Shown: positions 7,741 through 14,679 of the stretch, piece after piece
Layout of the letters: every line of letters starts with the position of its first letter
How positions within the stretch are numbered: the stretch's first letter is position 1
NCBI GenBank assembly: GCA_001515955.1
Contig: LOES01000155.1
Location: forward strand, 1-24,201
DNA: 24,201 bases
Source: Clostridia bacterium BRH_c25
GTDB lineage: Bacteria > Bacillota_A > Clostridia > Lutisporales > Lutisporaceae
Direction of reading: 5' to 3'
Notes under the pieces: generated by a model
Told to the model about the DNA's origin: nothing
What the model saw: the letters and a program-made list of their open reading frames with translations, nothing else
Database searches by the model: none
Position numbers and translations under genes: made by a program

Positions 7741-9264
7741 ATGAAGGAGATAATCATTGATGTTGGTTCAAGGCAGACAAGAGTCGCTTTGTTGGAAAAC
7801 AAGGAACTGACTGAAATATACATTGAAAGGCAGAGTAATGAAAGAATAGCAGGCAATATATACAAGGGCAGGGTAGAGAATGTACTTCCCGGAATGCAGG
7901 CGGCCTTTGTTGACATTGGATTGGACAAAAATGCGTTTTTGTATGTAAAGGATGCATTGCCAAACACATATTTCGATGAGGATAATGAATATGTTGACCC
8001 CGCGCAGTTTAAGGACTATCAGATAGATGAGCTCTTGAAAGCAGGACAGGAGATTGTGGTTCAGATAATGAAGGAGCCCATAGATACAAAAGGTGCCAGG
8101 ATAACCACACATATTACTCTTCCAGGAAGATTTGTGGTGCTGATGCCTACCGTAGAATATATCGGCATATCCAGACGCATTGAGAGTGATGCTCTCAGAG
8201 AAAAACTCAAGAAAATGGCAGAAGAGTTGAAACCGAAAGGAATGGGACTGATTGTAAGAACAGCTGCAGAGGACTGTACTGCAGAGGACATAGGCAATGA
8301 TATAAATTTTTTGTTGAAGCTTTGGGATAATATAAAACAGAAGCAAAAAACCGGAGTCACCCCAAGGATAGTGCATAAGGATATCAGTATAATATACAGG
8401 ACTGTCAGGGATATGTTTACAAAGGACATAGACAGACTTGCCATAAACAATAAAGAGCACTACGAAAAGGTAAGAGAACTCATAGCCATGATATCACCCC
8501 ATCTTAAAAATAAGGTTGAATATTATAACAAGAGTTACGATATATTTGAGTTTTATCAGGTAGAACCGCAGGTAAGCAAGATAATAAACCGGAAGGTATG
8601 GCTGAAATGCGGCGGGTACATAGTCATAGACCAGACTGAGGCACTTACCTCAATAGATGTAAATACCGGAAAGTTCGTTGGTACGGTTGATCTGAGAGAT
8701 ACAGTACTGAAGACAAATTTAGAGGCTGCCAGAGAGATAGCTAAACAGTTGAGACTGAGGGATATTGGCGGAATAATAATAGTCGATTTTATAGATATGC
8801 CGGATACGGAACACGAAAGTGCAGTTCTTGAATTATTAAAAAATGCTTTGAAAAAGGATAGAACAAGGACAAATGTACTGGGAATGACTCAGTTGGGCCT
8901 GGTTGAAATGACAAGGAAAAAGGCAAGGCAGCGCATAGAAAATATTTTGCTGGCACCATGTCCTTACTGCAAGGGAGAAGGAAGGATTCTTTCAAGTGAG
9001 ACTATTGTCAAGAAAATCGAGAAGGAAATTAACGCTCTATTTTTCAATACCGGTGCTATAGCAGCTTTTCTTGAGGTCCATCCTGATGTAGAGGAGCTTA
9101 TAAACTACTATATAGATGAAGATATCATAGAGTTGGGGAAAAGCTATAGGAAGCCTGTTTTTATAAAAACTTCGACTGAACTCCACAGAGAAGGCTATTC
9201 TGTTAAGGGTATTGGAATGTCTGAAATTTCAGAGCTTCGCAGAGATGGATGCAGGGAGATTTAA
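7741..9264 (+). CDS. rng: Ribonuclease E/G family endoribonuclease
   Basis: Single-strand-specific endoribonuclease acting in rRNA maturation and mRNA decay. The length of 507 residues fits RNase G, which lacks the long scaffold tail of RNase E. An S1 domain lies at about residues 36-125 (GNIYKGRVENVLPGMQAAFV). The catalytic metal-binding aspartates are Asp306 (TSIDVNTGKFVG) and Asp349 (IIIVDFIDM). The zinc-link motif CPYC is at Cys407 and Cys410, three residues from the spacing known for E. coli RNase E (D303, D346, C404, C407). In-frame GTG (7735) and TTG (7738) codons precede the ATG. I chose ATG 7741 because AAGGGG at 7726-7731 lies 9 nt before it. The gene stops exactly where palindromic element 3 begins. 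Confidence 0.93.
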   Translation: MKEIIIDVGSRQTRVALLENKELTEIYIERQSNERIAGNIYKGRVENVLPGMQAAFVDIGLDKNAFLYVKDALPNTYFDEDNEYVDPAQFKDYQIDELLKAGQEIVVQIMKEPIDTKGARITTHITLPGRFVVLMPTVEYIGISRRIESDALREKLKKMAEELKPKGMGLIVRTAAEDCTAEDIGNDINFLLKLWDNIKQKQKTGVTPRIVHKDISIIYRTVRDMFTKDIDRLAINNKEHYEKVRELIAMISPHLKNKVEYYNKSYDIFEFYQVEPQVSKIINRKVWLKCGGYIVIDQTEALTSIDVNTGKFVGTVDLRDTVLKTNLEAAREIAKQLRLRDIGGIIIVDFIDMPDTEHESAVLELLKNALKKDRTRTNVLGMTQLGLVEMTRKKARQRIENILLAPCPYCKGEGRILSSETIVKKIEKEINALFFNTGAIAAFLEVHPDVEELINYYIDEDIIELGKSYRKPVFIKTSTELHREGYSVKGIGMSEISELRRDGCREI

Positions 9265-9360
9265 TCAGTCACTAGTCGCTAGTCTCTAGTCTCTAGATTA
9301 AGAAGGGCTTCGAAGCCCTACTCTAACTCTAGTGACCAGCGACTAGCGACTAGTGACTGA
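9265..9360 (+). repeat. Intergenic palindromic element 3, a 96-nt hairpin abutting the rng stop codon
   Basis: Terminal arms TCAGTCACTAGTCGCTAGTC (9265-9284) and 9341-9360 are a perfect 20-bp inverted repeat. Pairing continues inward at 14 of the next 20 positions. The apex is the palindrome GGGCTTCGAAGCCC (9305-9318). The left arm consists of 7-nt units: AGTCACT, AGTCGCT, AGTCTCT, AGTCTCT. The apex shares GGGCTTCGAAG with element 2. The element starts at the first base after the rng stop and ends 16 nt before the rplU promoter. No T-run follows, so it is not a classical terminator, although it would form a very stable hairpin in any read-through RNA. Confidence 0.9.
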
Positions 9361-9376
9361 TAATAAAAGGATTAGT

Positions 9377-9405
9377 TTGACAAATATGATGCTATATGAT
9401 AATAT
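9377..9405 (+). promoter_or_regulatory. Sigma-A promoter of the rplU-prp-rpmA unit
   Basis: Perfect -35 TTGACA (9377-9382), 17-nt spacer, -10 TAATAT (9400-9405, 4 of 6 consensus positions). It lies about 90 nt before the L21 start, leaving room for a structured leader. Confidence 0.75.
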
Positions 9406-9410
9406 ATATT

Positions 9411-9486
9411 GGCGTAGGCGTATCCGCTCGAATCGGGTTTTAAAATTTTTACCTGGCATTCGGCGAGACTTAATTATGAGGAGGTG
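9411..9486 (+). promoter_or_regulatory. 5' leader of rplU, possible L21 autoregulatory RNA
   Basis: The roughly 80-nt untranslated stretch between the promoter and the L21 start contains partly complementary GC-rich segments (CGCTCGAAT near 9425 and ATTCGGCGAG near 9458) around a T- and A-rich middle, before AGGAGGTG (9479-9486). Firmicutes are known to have an L21 leader RNA at this position. I assign it from position and a partial stem only, so a covariance-model match is needed. Confidence 0.4.
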
Positions 9487-9493
9487 TAGCCTA

Positions 9494-9805
9494 ATGTATG
9501 CAATAATAAAAACCGGCGGCAAACAGTATATGGTTAAGGTCGGCGACGTGTTAATGGTAGAAAAGCTTGATGCGGAATCCGGTGCCAAGGTTATGTTTGA
9601 AGAAGTACTTGCTGTAGGAAACAATGGTGAGCTTCAGGTTGGCAGCCCTGTAGTTGCAGGTGCCAAAGTAGAAGCAACAGTAGTAGAAAATGGTAAGACA
9701 AAGAAGGTAATAGTTTTCAAATATAAGCCTAAGAAGGATTATAGAAAGAAACAAGGTCACAGACAGCCATTCACCAAGGTTAGAATTGAAAAAATCAACG
9801 CATAG
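9494..9805 (+). CDS. rplU: 50S ribosomal protein L21
   Basis: Large-subunit protein that binds 23S rRNA. It has 103 residues, the usual family length, and begins [20 protein letters not shown], the canonical L21 N terminus. It ends with the basic block [19 protein letters not shown], the L21 rRNA-binding signature. The frame is open upstream to 9353, but AGGAGGTG at 9479-9486 is 7 nt before ATG 9494, and the extra upstream codons would lie within the promoter and leader. It is the first gene of the L21-Prp-L27 unit. Confidence 0.97.
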   Translation: MYAIIKTGGKQYMVKVGDVLMVEKLDAESGAKVMFEEVLAVGNNGELQVGSPVVAGAKVEATVVENGKTKKVIVFKYKPKKDYRKKQGHRQPFTKVRIEKINA

Positions 9806-9816
9806 AAGCGATTTTT

Positions 9817-10149
9817 ATGATTAAAATTATGATCTATAAAGCCCGAGAGGGCGAAATAACCGGTTTCAAGGTGACAGGACATGCAGGTTTCAATGCCCAT
9901 GGCAAGGATATTGTCTGCAGTGCAGTTTCTGCACTTGGCCAAACGGCGCTCCTGGGACTCTTAAAGATAGCAGAAGCTGACGTGGCATATAAGATTGATG
10001 AGGGGTACCTTACATGTAATCTTGTAAATGCAGGCTCAGACAGAAAACGAATTATGTGCGAAGCAATACTTGGAACCATGTATGAAGGCTTTAAGAGTAT
10101 TCAGGAAAGCTATATAAAGCATATTGATATAGTTGAAGAGGAGGTGTAG
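9817..10149 (+). CDS. prp: Ribosomal-processing cysteine protease Prp
   Basis: Cysteine protease that removes the N-terminal extension of ribosomal protein L27 in Firmicutes (first shown in Staphylococcus aureus; formerly YsxB). It has 110 residues. The catalytic pair is His22 (TGHAGF) and Cys34 (DIVCSAVS), the same numbering as the characterised enzyme. It sits between rplU and rpmA, the conserved position. Its substrate, encoded 2 nt downstream, carries the matching cleavage site. The ribosome binding site is weak and the gene starts 11 nt after rplU, so translation may be coupled. ATG 9829 is an alternative start that would remove four residues. Confidence 0.93.
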   Translation: MIKIMIYKAREGEITGFKVTGHAGFNAHGKDIVCSAVSALGQTALLGLLKIAEADVAYKIDEGYLTCNLVNAGSDRKRIMCEAILGTMYEGFKSIQESYIKHIDIVEEEV

Positions 10150-10151
10150 AT

Positions 10152-10433
10152 ATGTTCAAGATGAACCTTCAGCTGTTTGCACATAAGAAAGGTGTAGGTA
10201 GCTCAAGAAACGGCAGAGACTCTCATGCACAGAGACTTGGCACAAAGAAGGCTGACGGACAGCCGGTGCTTGCCGGTAATATAATTGTCAGACAAAGGGG
10301 AACAAAAATCCATCCCGGTATAAATGTAGGGATAGGTAAGGATGACACTCTATTCGCACTTATTGAGGGTGTTGTAAAATTTGAGCGTAAAGGCAGAGAC
10401 AAAAAGCAGGCAAGTGTATATCCTGCGCTATAA
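10152..10433 (+). CDS. rpmA: 50S ribosomal protein L27, with Prp-cleavable N-terminal extension
   Basis: Large-subunit protein whose mature N terminus reaches the peptidyl transferase centre. It has 93 residues. The first nine, MFKMNLQLF, form the Firmicute-type extension. Prp is expected to cut between Phe9 and Ala10 to expose [19 protein letters not shown], the start of mature L27. The family blocks [17 protein letters not shown] and [19 protein letters not shown] are present. AGGAGGTG at 10139-10146 overlaps the end of prp and fixes the start at 10152. Confidence 0.97.
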   Translation: MFKMNLQLFAHKKGVGSSRNGRDSHAQRLGTKKADGQPVLAGNIIVRQRGTKIHPGINVGIGKDDTLFALIEGVVKFERKGRDKKQASVYPAL

Positions 10434-10448
10434 TAGCATAGAGTTACT

Positions 10449-10478
10449 AAAGGTACGGCTAGGCTGTACCTTTATTTT
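10449..10478 (+). terminator. Terminator or attenuator after rpmA
   Basis: Perfect 8-bp stem AAAGGTAC (10449-10456) / GTACCTTT (10466-10473) with a 9-nt loop, followed by ATTTTTA. The T-run is interrupted by an A, so termination may be partial, allowing read-through into spo0B-obg. Confidence 0.7.
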
Positions 10479-10566
10479 TAAACATTTCTGTTAGCATAAT
10501 TTTCCTTAATTGATAAATAATGCATAGGGTGTATTTCCTAAAGCATATGGAGGACTGATAAATACA

Positions 10567-11292
10567 ATGGGAATAAAGGAAAGCATAGCAAATGGAATAC
10601 AAAAGAGAGAAAATAGCAATGAGATTTGCGAAGCTTTGGACAATTGCAGCAGGCTTGAAGCTGAAAGGGAGATTGCCGTGGAAAGTCTGAAAGCGCATTT
10701 AAGCGAGCAGCGCCATGACTTTTTCAACCTGCTTCAGGTATTGTATGGTTATACACAGCTTAAAAAGCCGGACAAGGTGCTGGCACATATTAAGGATTAC
10801 TGCCGGCAACTGGAGAATATAGGCAGGCTCTACAACTGCAAATGCATAAAATTGGCCGATTTACTTTACACTAAGGGCAAAGAAGCAGAGAGCATCGATA
10901 TGAAGCTGGAGATCAGCGTCGAGGTTAGCTTTGATCCTGTTGTAAGGATTCTTGAGAATGAAGCTGTTCTGCAGGCTGTAGATTATGCGGTATCAGGGTT
11001 TTTATATGTGCTTGATCAGAAGGACTGCAAGAATGCCCATTTAATGTATAATCTAAAGGAAAATGCGGATAACTTTCATATGGAGATATTCTGCAGGGAG
11101 CTCAGGGAAGGACAGATAGAACCTGTATGTTTTGCAATTCCTGAAAATACAATGTATTGGAAAAAGATTGAAAGAGATGTAATGTGTTTTGACAAGATAA
11201 TAGAATATTGCAGCGATAGTGGTATTGACGGAAGAATGCTTGAGGATGGGTCAACCTTTGTTCTGAGTATTCAAAAAACGATTGGGGTGTAG
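10567..11292 (+). CDS. Spo0B-like protein with conserved phospho-acceptor histidine
   Basis: Relative of the Bacillus sporulation phosphotransferase Spo0B. It has 241 residues. Residues 49-71 (RHDFFNLLQVLYGYTQLKKP, then DKV) match the SpoOB_a helix, in which the histidine (His50, codon 10714-10716) accepts phosphate from Spo0F in Bacillus. The region before it is a predicted long helix suited to a dimeric four-helix bundle. The C-terminal half would be the degenerate ATPase-like domain, and I see no clear N, G1 or G2 boxes. The gene lies between rpmA and obg as in Bacillus, which supports orthology. GGAGG (10549-10553) is 13 nt from the ATG, unusually far, so expression may be low. Obg follows after 2 nt. 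Whether it works in a phosphorelay here is open, because clostridia are usually described as lacking Spo0F/Spo0B. Confidence 0.75.
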   Translation: MGIKESIANGIQKRENSNEICEALDNCSRLEAEREIAVESLKAHLSEQRHDFFNLLQVLYGYTQLKKPDKVLAHIKDYCRQLENIGRLYNCKCIKLADLLYTKGKEAESIDMKLEISVEVSFDPVVRILENEAVLQAVDYAVSGFLYVLDQKDCKNAHLMYNLKENADNFHMEIFCRELREGQIEPVCFAIPENTMYWKKIERDVMCFDKIIEYCSDSGIDGRMLEDGSTFVLSIQKTIGV

Positions 11293-11294
11293 AC

Positions 11295-12572
11295 ATGTTT
11301 ATAGATAAGGCTAAAATATTCATAAAGGCAGGAGACGGCGGAGACGGAAGGATATCCTTCCGGAAGGAGAAATATGTGCCCAATGGCGGCCCGGATGGTG
11401 GAGATGGCGGAGACGGCGGAGATATTGTATTCATAGTTGACGAAAATATGAGAACCCTTATGGACTTCAGGTACAAGAGAAAGCATATTGCTGAAAATGG
11501 GGAAATGGGGGGAGTCAATAACTCTTCCGGCAAAAGTGCTGAGGATCTGTATATAAAGGTCCCTGCCGGTACATTATTGCGGGATGTGGAGACCGGAGGG
11601 CTGCTGGGAGATCTGAAGAACCCGGGGGATAAGGTAATTATTGCCCACGGAGGTAAGGGTGGAAAGGGAAATCAGCATTTTGCCACCCCCACAAGACAGG
11701 CACCCAGGTTTGCCCAGCCTGGTGATAAAGGCCTGGAAAGATGGATTGAGCTGGAGCTGAAGCTTCTGGCGGATGTGGGGCTTGTAGGCTTTCCCAATGT
11801 AGGGAAGTCAACACTCCTGTCCATTGTGACCTCCGCAAAGCCTAAAATAGCTAATTACCATTTTACCACTCTGGTACCCAATTTGGGAGTAGTGGATCTG
11901 GGAAATGGCAGAAGCTTTATAATTGCGGATATACCCGGACTTATTGAAGGGGCCCACAGCGGTGTGGGGCTAGGGCATGATTTCTTGAGGCATGTTGAAA
12001 GGACAAAGGTGCTGATACATCTTGTGGATACCTCAGGACTAGAGGGAAGGGATCCACTGGAGGATTTTTATAAAATAAATGATGAGCTTAAGCTGTACAG
12101 TGAAAAGCTTGTAAACAAACCCCAGGTGGTTGCATGCAACAAAATGGATATTCCCGAGTCGGAGGAAAATTATAATAAGGTGACAGAGGAATTGGTCAAA
12201 AAGGGCTATGAGGTGTTTGCCATTTCGGCAGCAACCAGGGAAGGGATAGGGCCCCTTTTGGATAGAGTTTACAATTTGCTTGAAAAGGTAAAAGATGTTG
12301 AAGAACCAGTTGAAGAAATTGTAGATTTAGTGTATCATAGTAGTACGAGTGGTAAGCCATTTACTGTCAGGATAGAAGACGGAACATACATTGTTGAGGG
12401 TAAGCTGGTGGAGCAGCTGCTTTCATCGGTTAATCTGGATGACAATGATTCAATAAAATACTTTCAGAAGGTTCTTAGAAAGAGGGGTATTGTTGATGAG
12501 TTGAGGCAGTTGGGTATAAAAGACGGTGATACAGTAAAAATGCAAGAATTGGAATTTGAATATTTTGAGTGA
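11295..12572 (+). CDS. obg: GTPase Obg (CgtA)
   Basis: Ribosome-associated GTPase involved in 50S assembly and stress or sporulation signalling. It has 425 residues in three domains. The N-terminal glycine-rich Obg fold (about 1-158) shows GDGGDGRISFRKEK and GGPDGGDGGDGGDIVF. The G domain has G1 GFPNVGKST from residue 165, G3 DIPGLIEGA, G4 NKMD and G5 SAA. The C-terminal OCT domain (about 342-425) includes GKPFTVRIEDGTYIVEGK. It starts 2 nt after the Spo0B-like gene with GGGGTG (11284-11289) as ribosome binding site, so the two are translationally linked. Confidence 0.97.
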   Translation: MFIDKAKIFIKAGDGGDGRISFRKEKYVPNGGPDGGDGGDGGDIVFIVDENMRTLMDFRYKRKHIAENGEMGGVNNSSGKSAEDLYIKVPAGTLLRDVETGGLLGDLKNPGDKVIIAHGGKGGKGNQHFATPTRQAPRFAQPGDKGLERWIELELKLLADVGLVGFPNVGKSTLLSIVTSAKPKIANYHFTTLVPNLGVVDLGNGRSFIIADIPGLIEGAHSGVGLGHDFLRHVERTKVLIHLVDTSGLEGRDPLEDFYKINDELKLYSEKLVNKPQVVACNKMDIPESEENYNKVTEELVKKGYEVFAISAATREGIGPLLDRVYNLLEKVKDVEEPVEEIVDLVYHSSTSGKPFTVRIEDGTYIVEGKLVEQLLSSVNLDDNDSIKYFQKVLRKRGIVDELRQLGIKDGDTVKMQELEFEYFE

Positions 12573-12596
12573 TGAACTGGAGGTCAATAGTAGGAA

Positions 12597-12782
12597 ATGA
12601 ACTGCATGCATTGCGAAAATTGTAAACAGAACACCGCAACGTATTTCTGCCTGGCAAAGAACGAAATAGTAATTAATGAGAACTATATTACCAATATTGA
12701 AAAAAGCAGAAGTGGCTGGAAAAAAGGTGATCCTGAATACGAAACTCATCGACGCAAGCTTAGAAAAGAAGTAGAGGTATAG
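12597..12782 (+). CDS. Small Cys-rich protein of unknown function
   Basis: A 61-residue frame between obg and yhbY. Its N terminus has Cys at positions 3, 6, 9 and 18 (MNCMHCENCKQNTATYFC), a spacing that could bind zinc as a small ribbon or knuckle. The C-terminal half is hydrophilic and basic (WKKGDPEYETHRRKLRKEVE). TGGAGGTC (about 12578-12585) and AGGAA (12592-12596) are possible ribosome binding sites, neither ideally placed. It fits neatly in the space with 24 nt before and 48 nt after, on the same strand as its neighbours, which supports a real gene. Family not recognised. Nucleic acid or ribosome binding would fit the neighbours but is speculation. Confidence 0.6.
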   Translation: MNCMHCENCKQNTATYFCLAKNEIVINENYITNIEKSRSGWKKGDPEYETHRRKLRKEVEV

Positions 12783-12830
12783 AAGATGGCAGACGAGAGT
12801 CTGCCTTTTGAACATAATGGAGGAATATGG

Positions 12831-13121
12831 ATGTTAAATAGTAAACAGAGGGCTTATTTAAGAGGACTTGGCAATACATTGGAACCTACTCTTCTTATAG
12901 GGAAGGGCGGTTTAAATGATAACATGCTGGTAGATATTGACAGGGCTTTGGAAGCGAGAGAATTAGTTAAGATAAAGGTATTGAACAACAGTATGGCTGA
13001 TCCTAGGGAAACAAGCACCGAAATTGCTGAGAAAACCGGTGCTGAAGTAGTTCAGGTTATTGGGGGCAAATTTATATTGTACAGACAGTCTGTGGAAAAT
13101 CAGACAATTATATTGCCATAA
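12831..13121 (+). CDS. yhbY: YhbY family RNA-binding (CRM domain) protein
   Basis: Small CRM-domain protein associated with 50S precursor particles. It has 96 residues, matching the usual length of about 97. It begins MLNSKQRAYLRGLGNTLEPT and carries the RNA-binding loop GKGGLND, then VDIDRALEARELVKIKVL and the C-terminal VQVIGGKFILYRQS. The frame is open from 12786, but TGGAGGA at 12818-12824 lies 6 nt before ATG 12831, and the upstream residues do not fit the family, so the later start is used. Genomic position just after obg fits its ribosome-assembly role. Confidence 0.93.
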   Translation: MLNSKQRAYLRGLGNTLEPTLLIGKGGLNDNMLVDIDRALEARELVKIKVLNNSMADPRETSTEIAEKTGAEVVQVIGGKFILYRQSVENQTIILP

Positions 13122-13142
13122 TATAGAATCGGGGGTGGTTTT

Positions 13143-13226
13143 GTGAAGAGAAAAATGGCTGCAGTAATCAGCATTTTGGTTATAATAGCCTTTCTGCTGA
13201 CAATGATTGCTCCGCTATTTCAATAA
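13143..13226 (+). CDS. 27-residue single-span membrane peptide
   Basis: A very short frame starting with GTG at 13143 and preceded by GGGGGTGG (13131-13138), a good ribosome binding site 4 nt away. The translation is a basic head (MKRKM) followed by about 20 hydrophobic residues (AVISILVIIAFLLTMIAPLF) and a stop, so one membrane-spanning helix. It lies 21 nt after yhbY and before a hairpin terminator, and is probably the last gene of that transcript. Function unknown. It could be a membrane-active small protein or a regulator of a larger membrane complex. The main doubt is its length. Confidence 0.55.
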   Translation: MKRKMAAVISILVIIAFLLTMIAPLFQ

Positions 13227-13230
13227 GCTT

Positions 13231-13304
13231 TTACCCAAAAATCAGGGTAATGGAGTGCCGTACTGAACGAGGGGCTGACCTCTTGATGAAGGTACGGTTT
13301 TTTT
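13231..13304 (+). terminator. Two-hairpin terminator region after the obg-yhbY unit
   Basis: First hairpin TTACCC (13231-13236) / GGGTAA (13245-13250). Second stem CCGTAC (13258-13263) / GTACGG (13292-13297) encloses an inner GAGG/CCTC stem (13269-13272/13279-13282) and runs into seven or more T. The last hairpin plus T-run is a credible intrinsic terminator. The additional structure is more than termination needs. Confidence 0.75.
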
Positions 13305-13363
13305 ATAACGAATAGGAAAGTATAAATTTCATTAATGTACCACTTGACCTGAATGAGTTTCAT

Positions 13364-13410
13364 AAAAGGCTTCCTTGGTCGTTAAAATGTTTCAATAGAA
13401 GCCTTTTTTA
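13364..13410 (+). terminator. Second rho-independent terminator, upstream of the Ldh_2 gene
   Basis: Perfect 10-bp stem AAAAGGCTTC (13364-13373) / GAAGCCTTTT (13398-13407) with a 24-nt loop and a T-run. It lies about 60 nt after the previous terminator, so it backs that one up or ends a short untranslated RNA. Confidence 0.75.
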
Positions 13411-13417
13411 TAGTGTA

Positions 13418-13426
13418 TGGTATAAT
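13418..13426 (+). promoter_or_regulatory. Extended -10 promoter for the Ldh_2 gene
   Basis: TGGTATAAT gives a perfect -10 TATAAT (13421-13426) with the extended TGn motif. No good -35 lies 17 nt upstream, which extended -10 promoters tolerate. It directly follows a terminator and precedes the gene's ribosome binding site by 48 nt. Confidence 0.55.
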
Positions 13427-13486
13427 AATACAGATAAGAGGTTGTGGTAAAAAGCGGAACAGAAGGGTAAGATAGGAGGAGCATGT

Positions 13487-14602
13487 ATGTCTGACAATAC
13501 AGTGTGGATTGACTTTGGTACCATGAAGAGCTTCATGGTCGATGTATTCAAAGGTGTTGGAGTTCCGGAGGAGGATGCAGAGGTATGCGCAGATGTACTT
13601 ATTACAGCTGACAAAAGAGGCATCGATTCCCATGGGATAGGAAGGCTGAAGCCAATATATATTGACAGGATAAGGCTTGGCGTCCAGAAGCCCGTAACAC
13701 AGTTTGAAGTAATAAAAGAGGGACCGACAACAGCTGTAATAGATGGCCACGACGGCATGGGCCATGTTATATCAAGAAGAGCGATGCAGCTGGCAATAGG
13801 TAAAGCGAAGAGATATGGAATGGGTATGGTAGCTGTAAGAAATTCCACCCATTACGGTATAGCAGGATATTATTCTTTAATGGCCTGCGAAGCAGGAATG
13901 ATAGGTATAACCGGTACAAATGCCAGGCCATCGATTGCCCCCACCTTTGGTGTGGAGAACATGCTGGGGACAAATCCACTTGTGTTCGGTATGCCTACAG
14001 ATGAGGAATTCTCCTTTGTTTTGGACTGTGCTACATCTATAACCCAGAGAGGGAAAATAGAGGTGTATGCAAGGGCTGACAAGGAATTGCCCGAAGGTTG
14101 GGTAATCGACGAAAACGGCGGCACTAGGACAGACACGCATCAGATACTGAAGGACCTTGTAAAAGGCACTGCAGCCTTGACACCATTGGGAGGCATAGGT
14201 GAGATAACCGGAGGATATAAAGGCTACGGCTATGCGACAGTAGTGGAGATACTGTCTGCTGCTCTGCAGGGAGGGGCATTCCTAAAGGGTCTACTTGGTT
14301 TTGACGGGAATAACAAGCCCATGCCGTACCACCTGGGGCATTTCTTTATGGCAGTTGACATTAGTGCATTCATAGACTTGAATTCCTTTAAAAGGACTAC
14401 CGGTGACATACTTCGTGAACTGAGAAGTTCTAAAAAGGCTCCCGGACAGGATAGAATATATACTGCCGGTGAGAAGGAATATCTCACATGGCTTGAAAGA
14501 AAGGACAAGGGCGTTCCTGTAAATGAGGCGCTTCAGAAGGATATGCTTGCTCTTAAGAAGGATTTGGGGCTTGATCAATATAGTTTTCCATTTGAAGATT
14601 AA
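13487..14602 (+). CDS. Malate/lactate dehydrogenase family oxidoreductase (Ldh_2, COG2055)
   Basis: NAD(P)H-dependent 2-oxoacid/2-hydroxyacid oxidoreductase of the Ldh_2 family, which is unrelated in fold to classical LDH/MDH. It has 371 residues. Family landmarks: DSHGIGRL (His49), RNSTHYGIAGYY with the catalytic His at 122, GTNARPSIAP, MLGTNPLVFG, and GGYKGYGYATVVEILSAAL. AGGAGG at 13474-13479 sets the start 7 nt away. The substrate cannot be told from sequence; family members reduce malate, lactate, sulfolactate, ureidoglycolate or diketogulonate. The next genes encode a split transketolase, which suggests a sugar- or sugar-acid-derived substrate, but the pairing is only contextual. Confidence 0.88.
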   Translation: MSDNTVWIDFGTMKSFMVDVFKGVGVPEEDAEVCADVLITADKRGIDSHGIGRLKPIYIDRIRLGVQKPVTQFEVIKEGPTTAVIDGHDGMGHVISRRAMQLAIGKAKRYGMGMVAVRNSTHYGIAGYYSLMACEAGMIGITGTNARPSIAPTFGVENMLGTNPLVFGMPTDEEFSFVLDCATSITQRGKIEVYARADKELPEGWVIDENGGTRTDTHQILKDLVKGTAALTPLGGIGEITGGYKGYGYATVVEILSAALQGGAFLKGLLGFDGNNKPMPYHLGHFFMAVDISAFIDLNSFKRTTGDILRELRSSKKAPGQDRIYTAGEKEYLTWLERKDKGVPVNEALQKDMLALKKDLGLDQYSFPFED

Positions 14603-14627
14603 CTCAGAGATAAATGTCTGCTATAAT
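14599..14627 (+). promoter_or_regulatory. Possible promoter for the transketolase pair
   Basis: TTAACT (14599-14604) and TATAAT (14622-14627) with a 17-nt spacer. The -10 has the extended TGn form (TGCTATAAT), and the -35 overlaps the Ldh_2 stop codon. A second TATAAT follows at 14636-14641. It would let the transketolase genes be transcribed separately. Confidence 0.5.
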
Positions 14628-14679
14628 ATTGTTTATATAATATGTAGTGTATTGATTAATTAAAGGAGGAGAATGCATA

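Noticed and set aside
7768..8460. 230-codon open frame on the minus strand inside rng
   Set aside because: It lies entirely antisense to the S1 and nuclease domains of RNase G. Composition is aberrant (rich in Cys, Tyr, Ile) and there is no family resemblance.
9353..9493. Longer L21 starting at 9353
   Set aside because: The 47 extra codons overlap element 3, the TTGACA promoter and the leader; the canonical L21 start with a strong ribosome binding site is at 9494.
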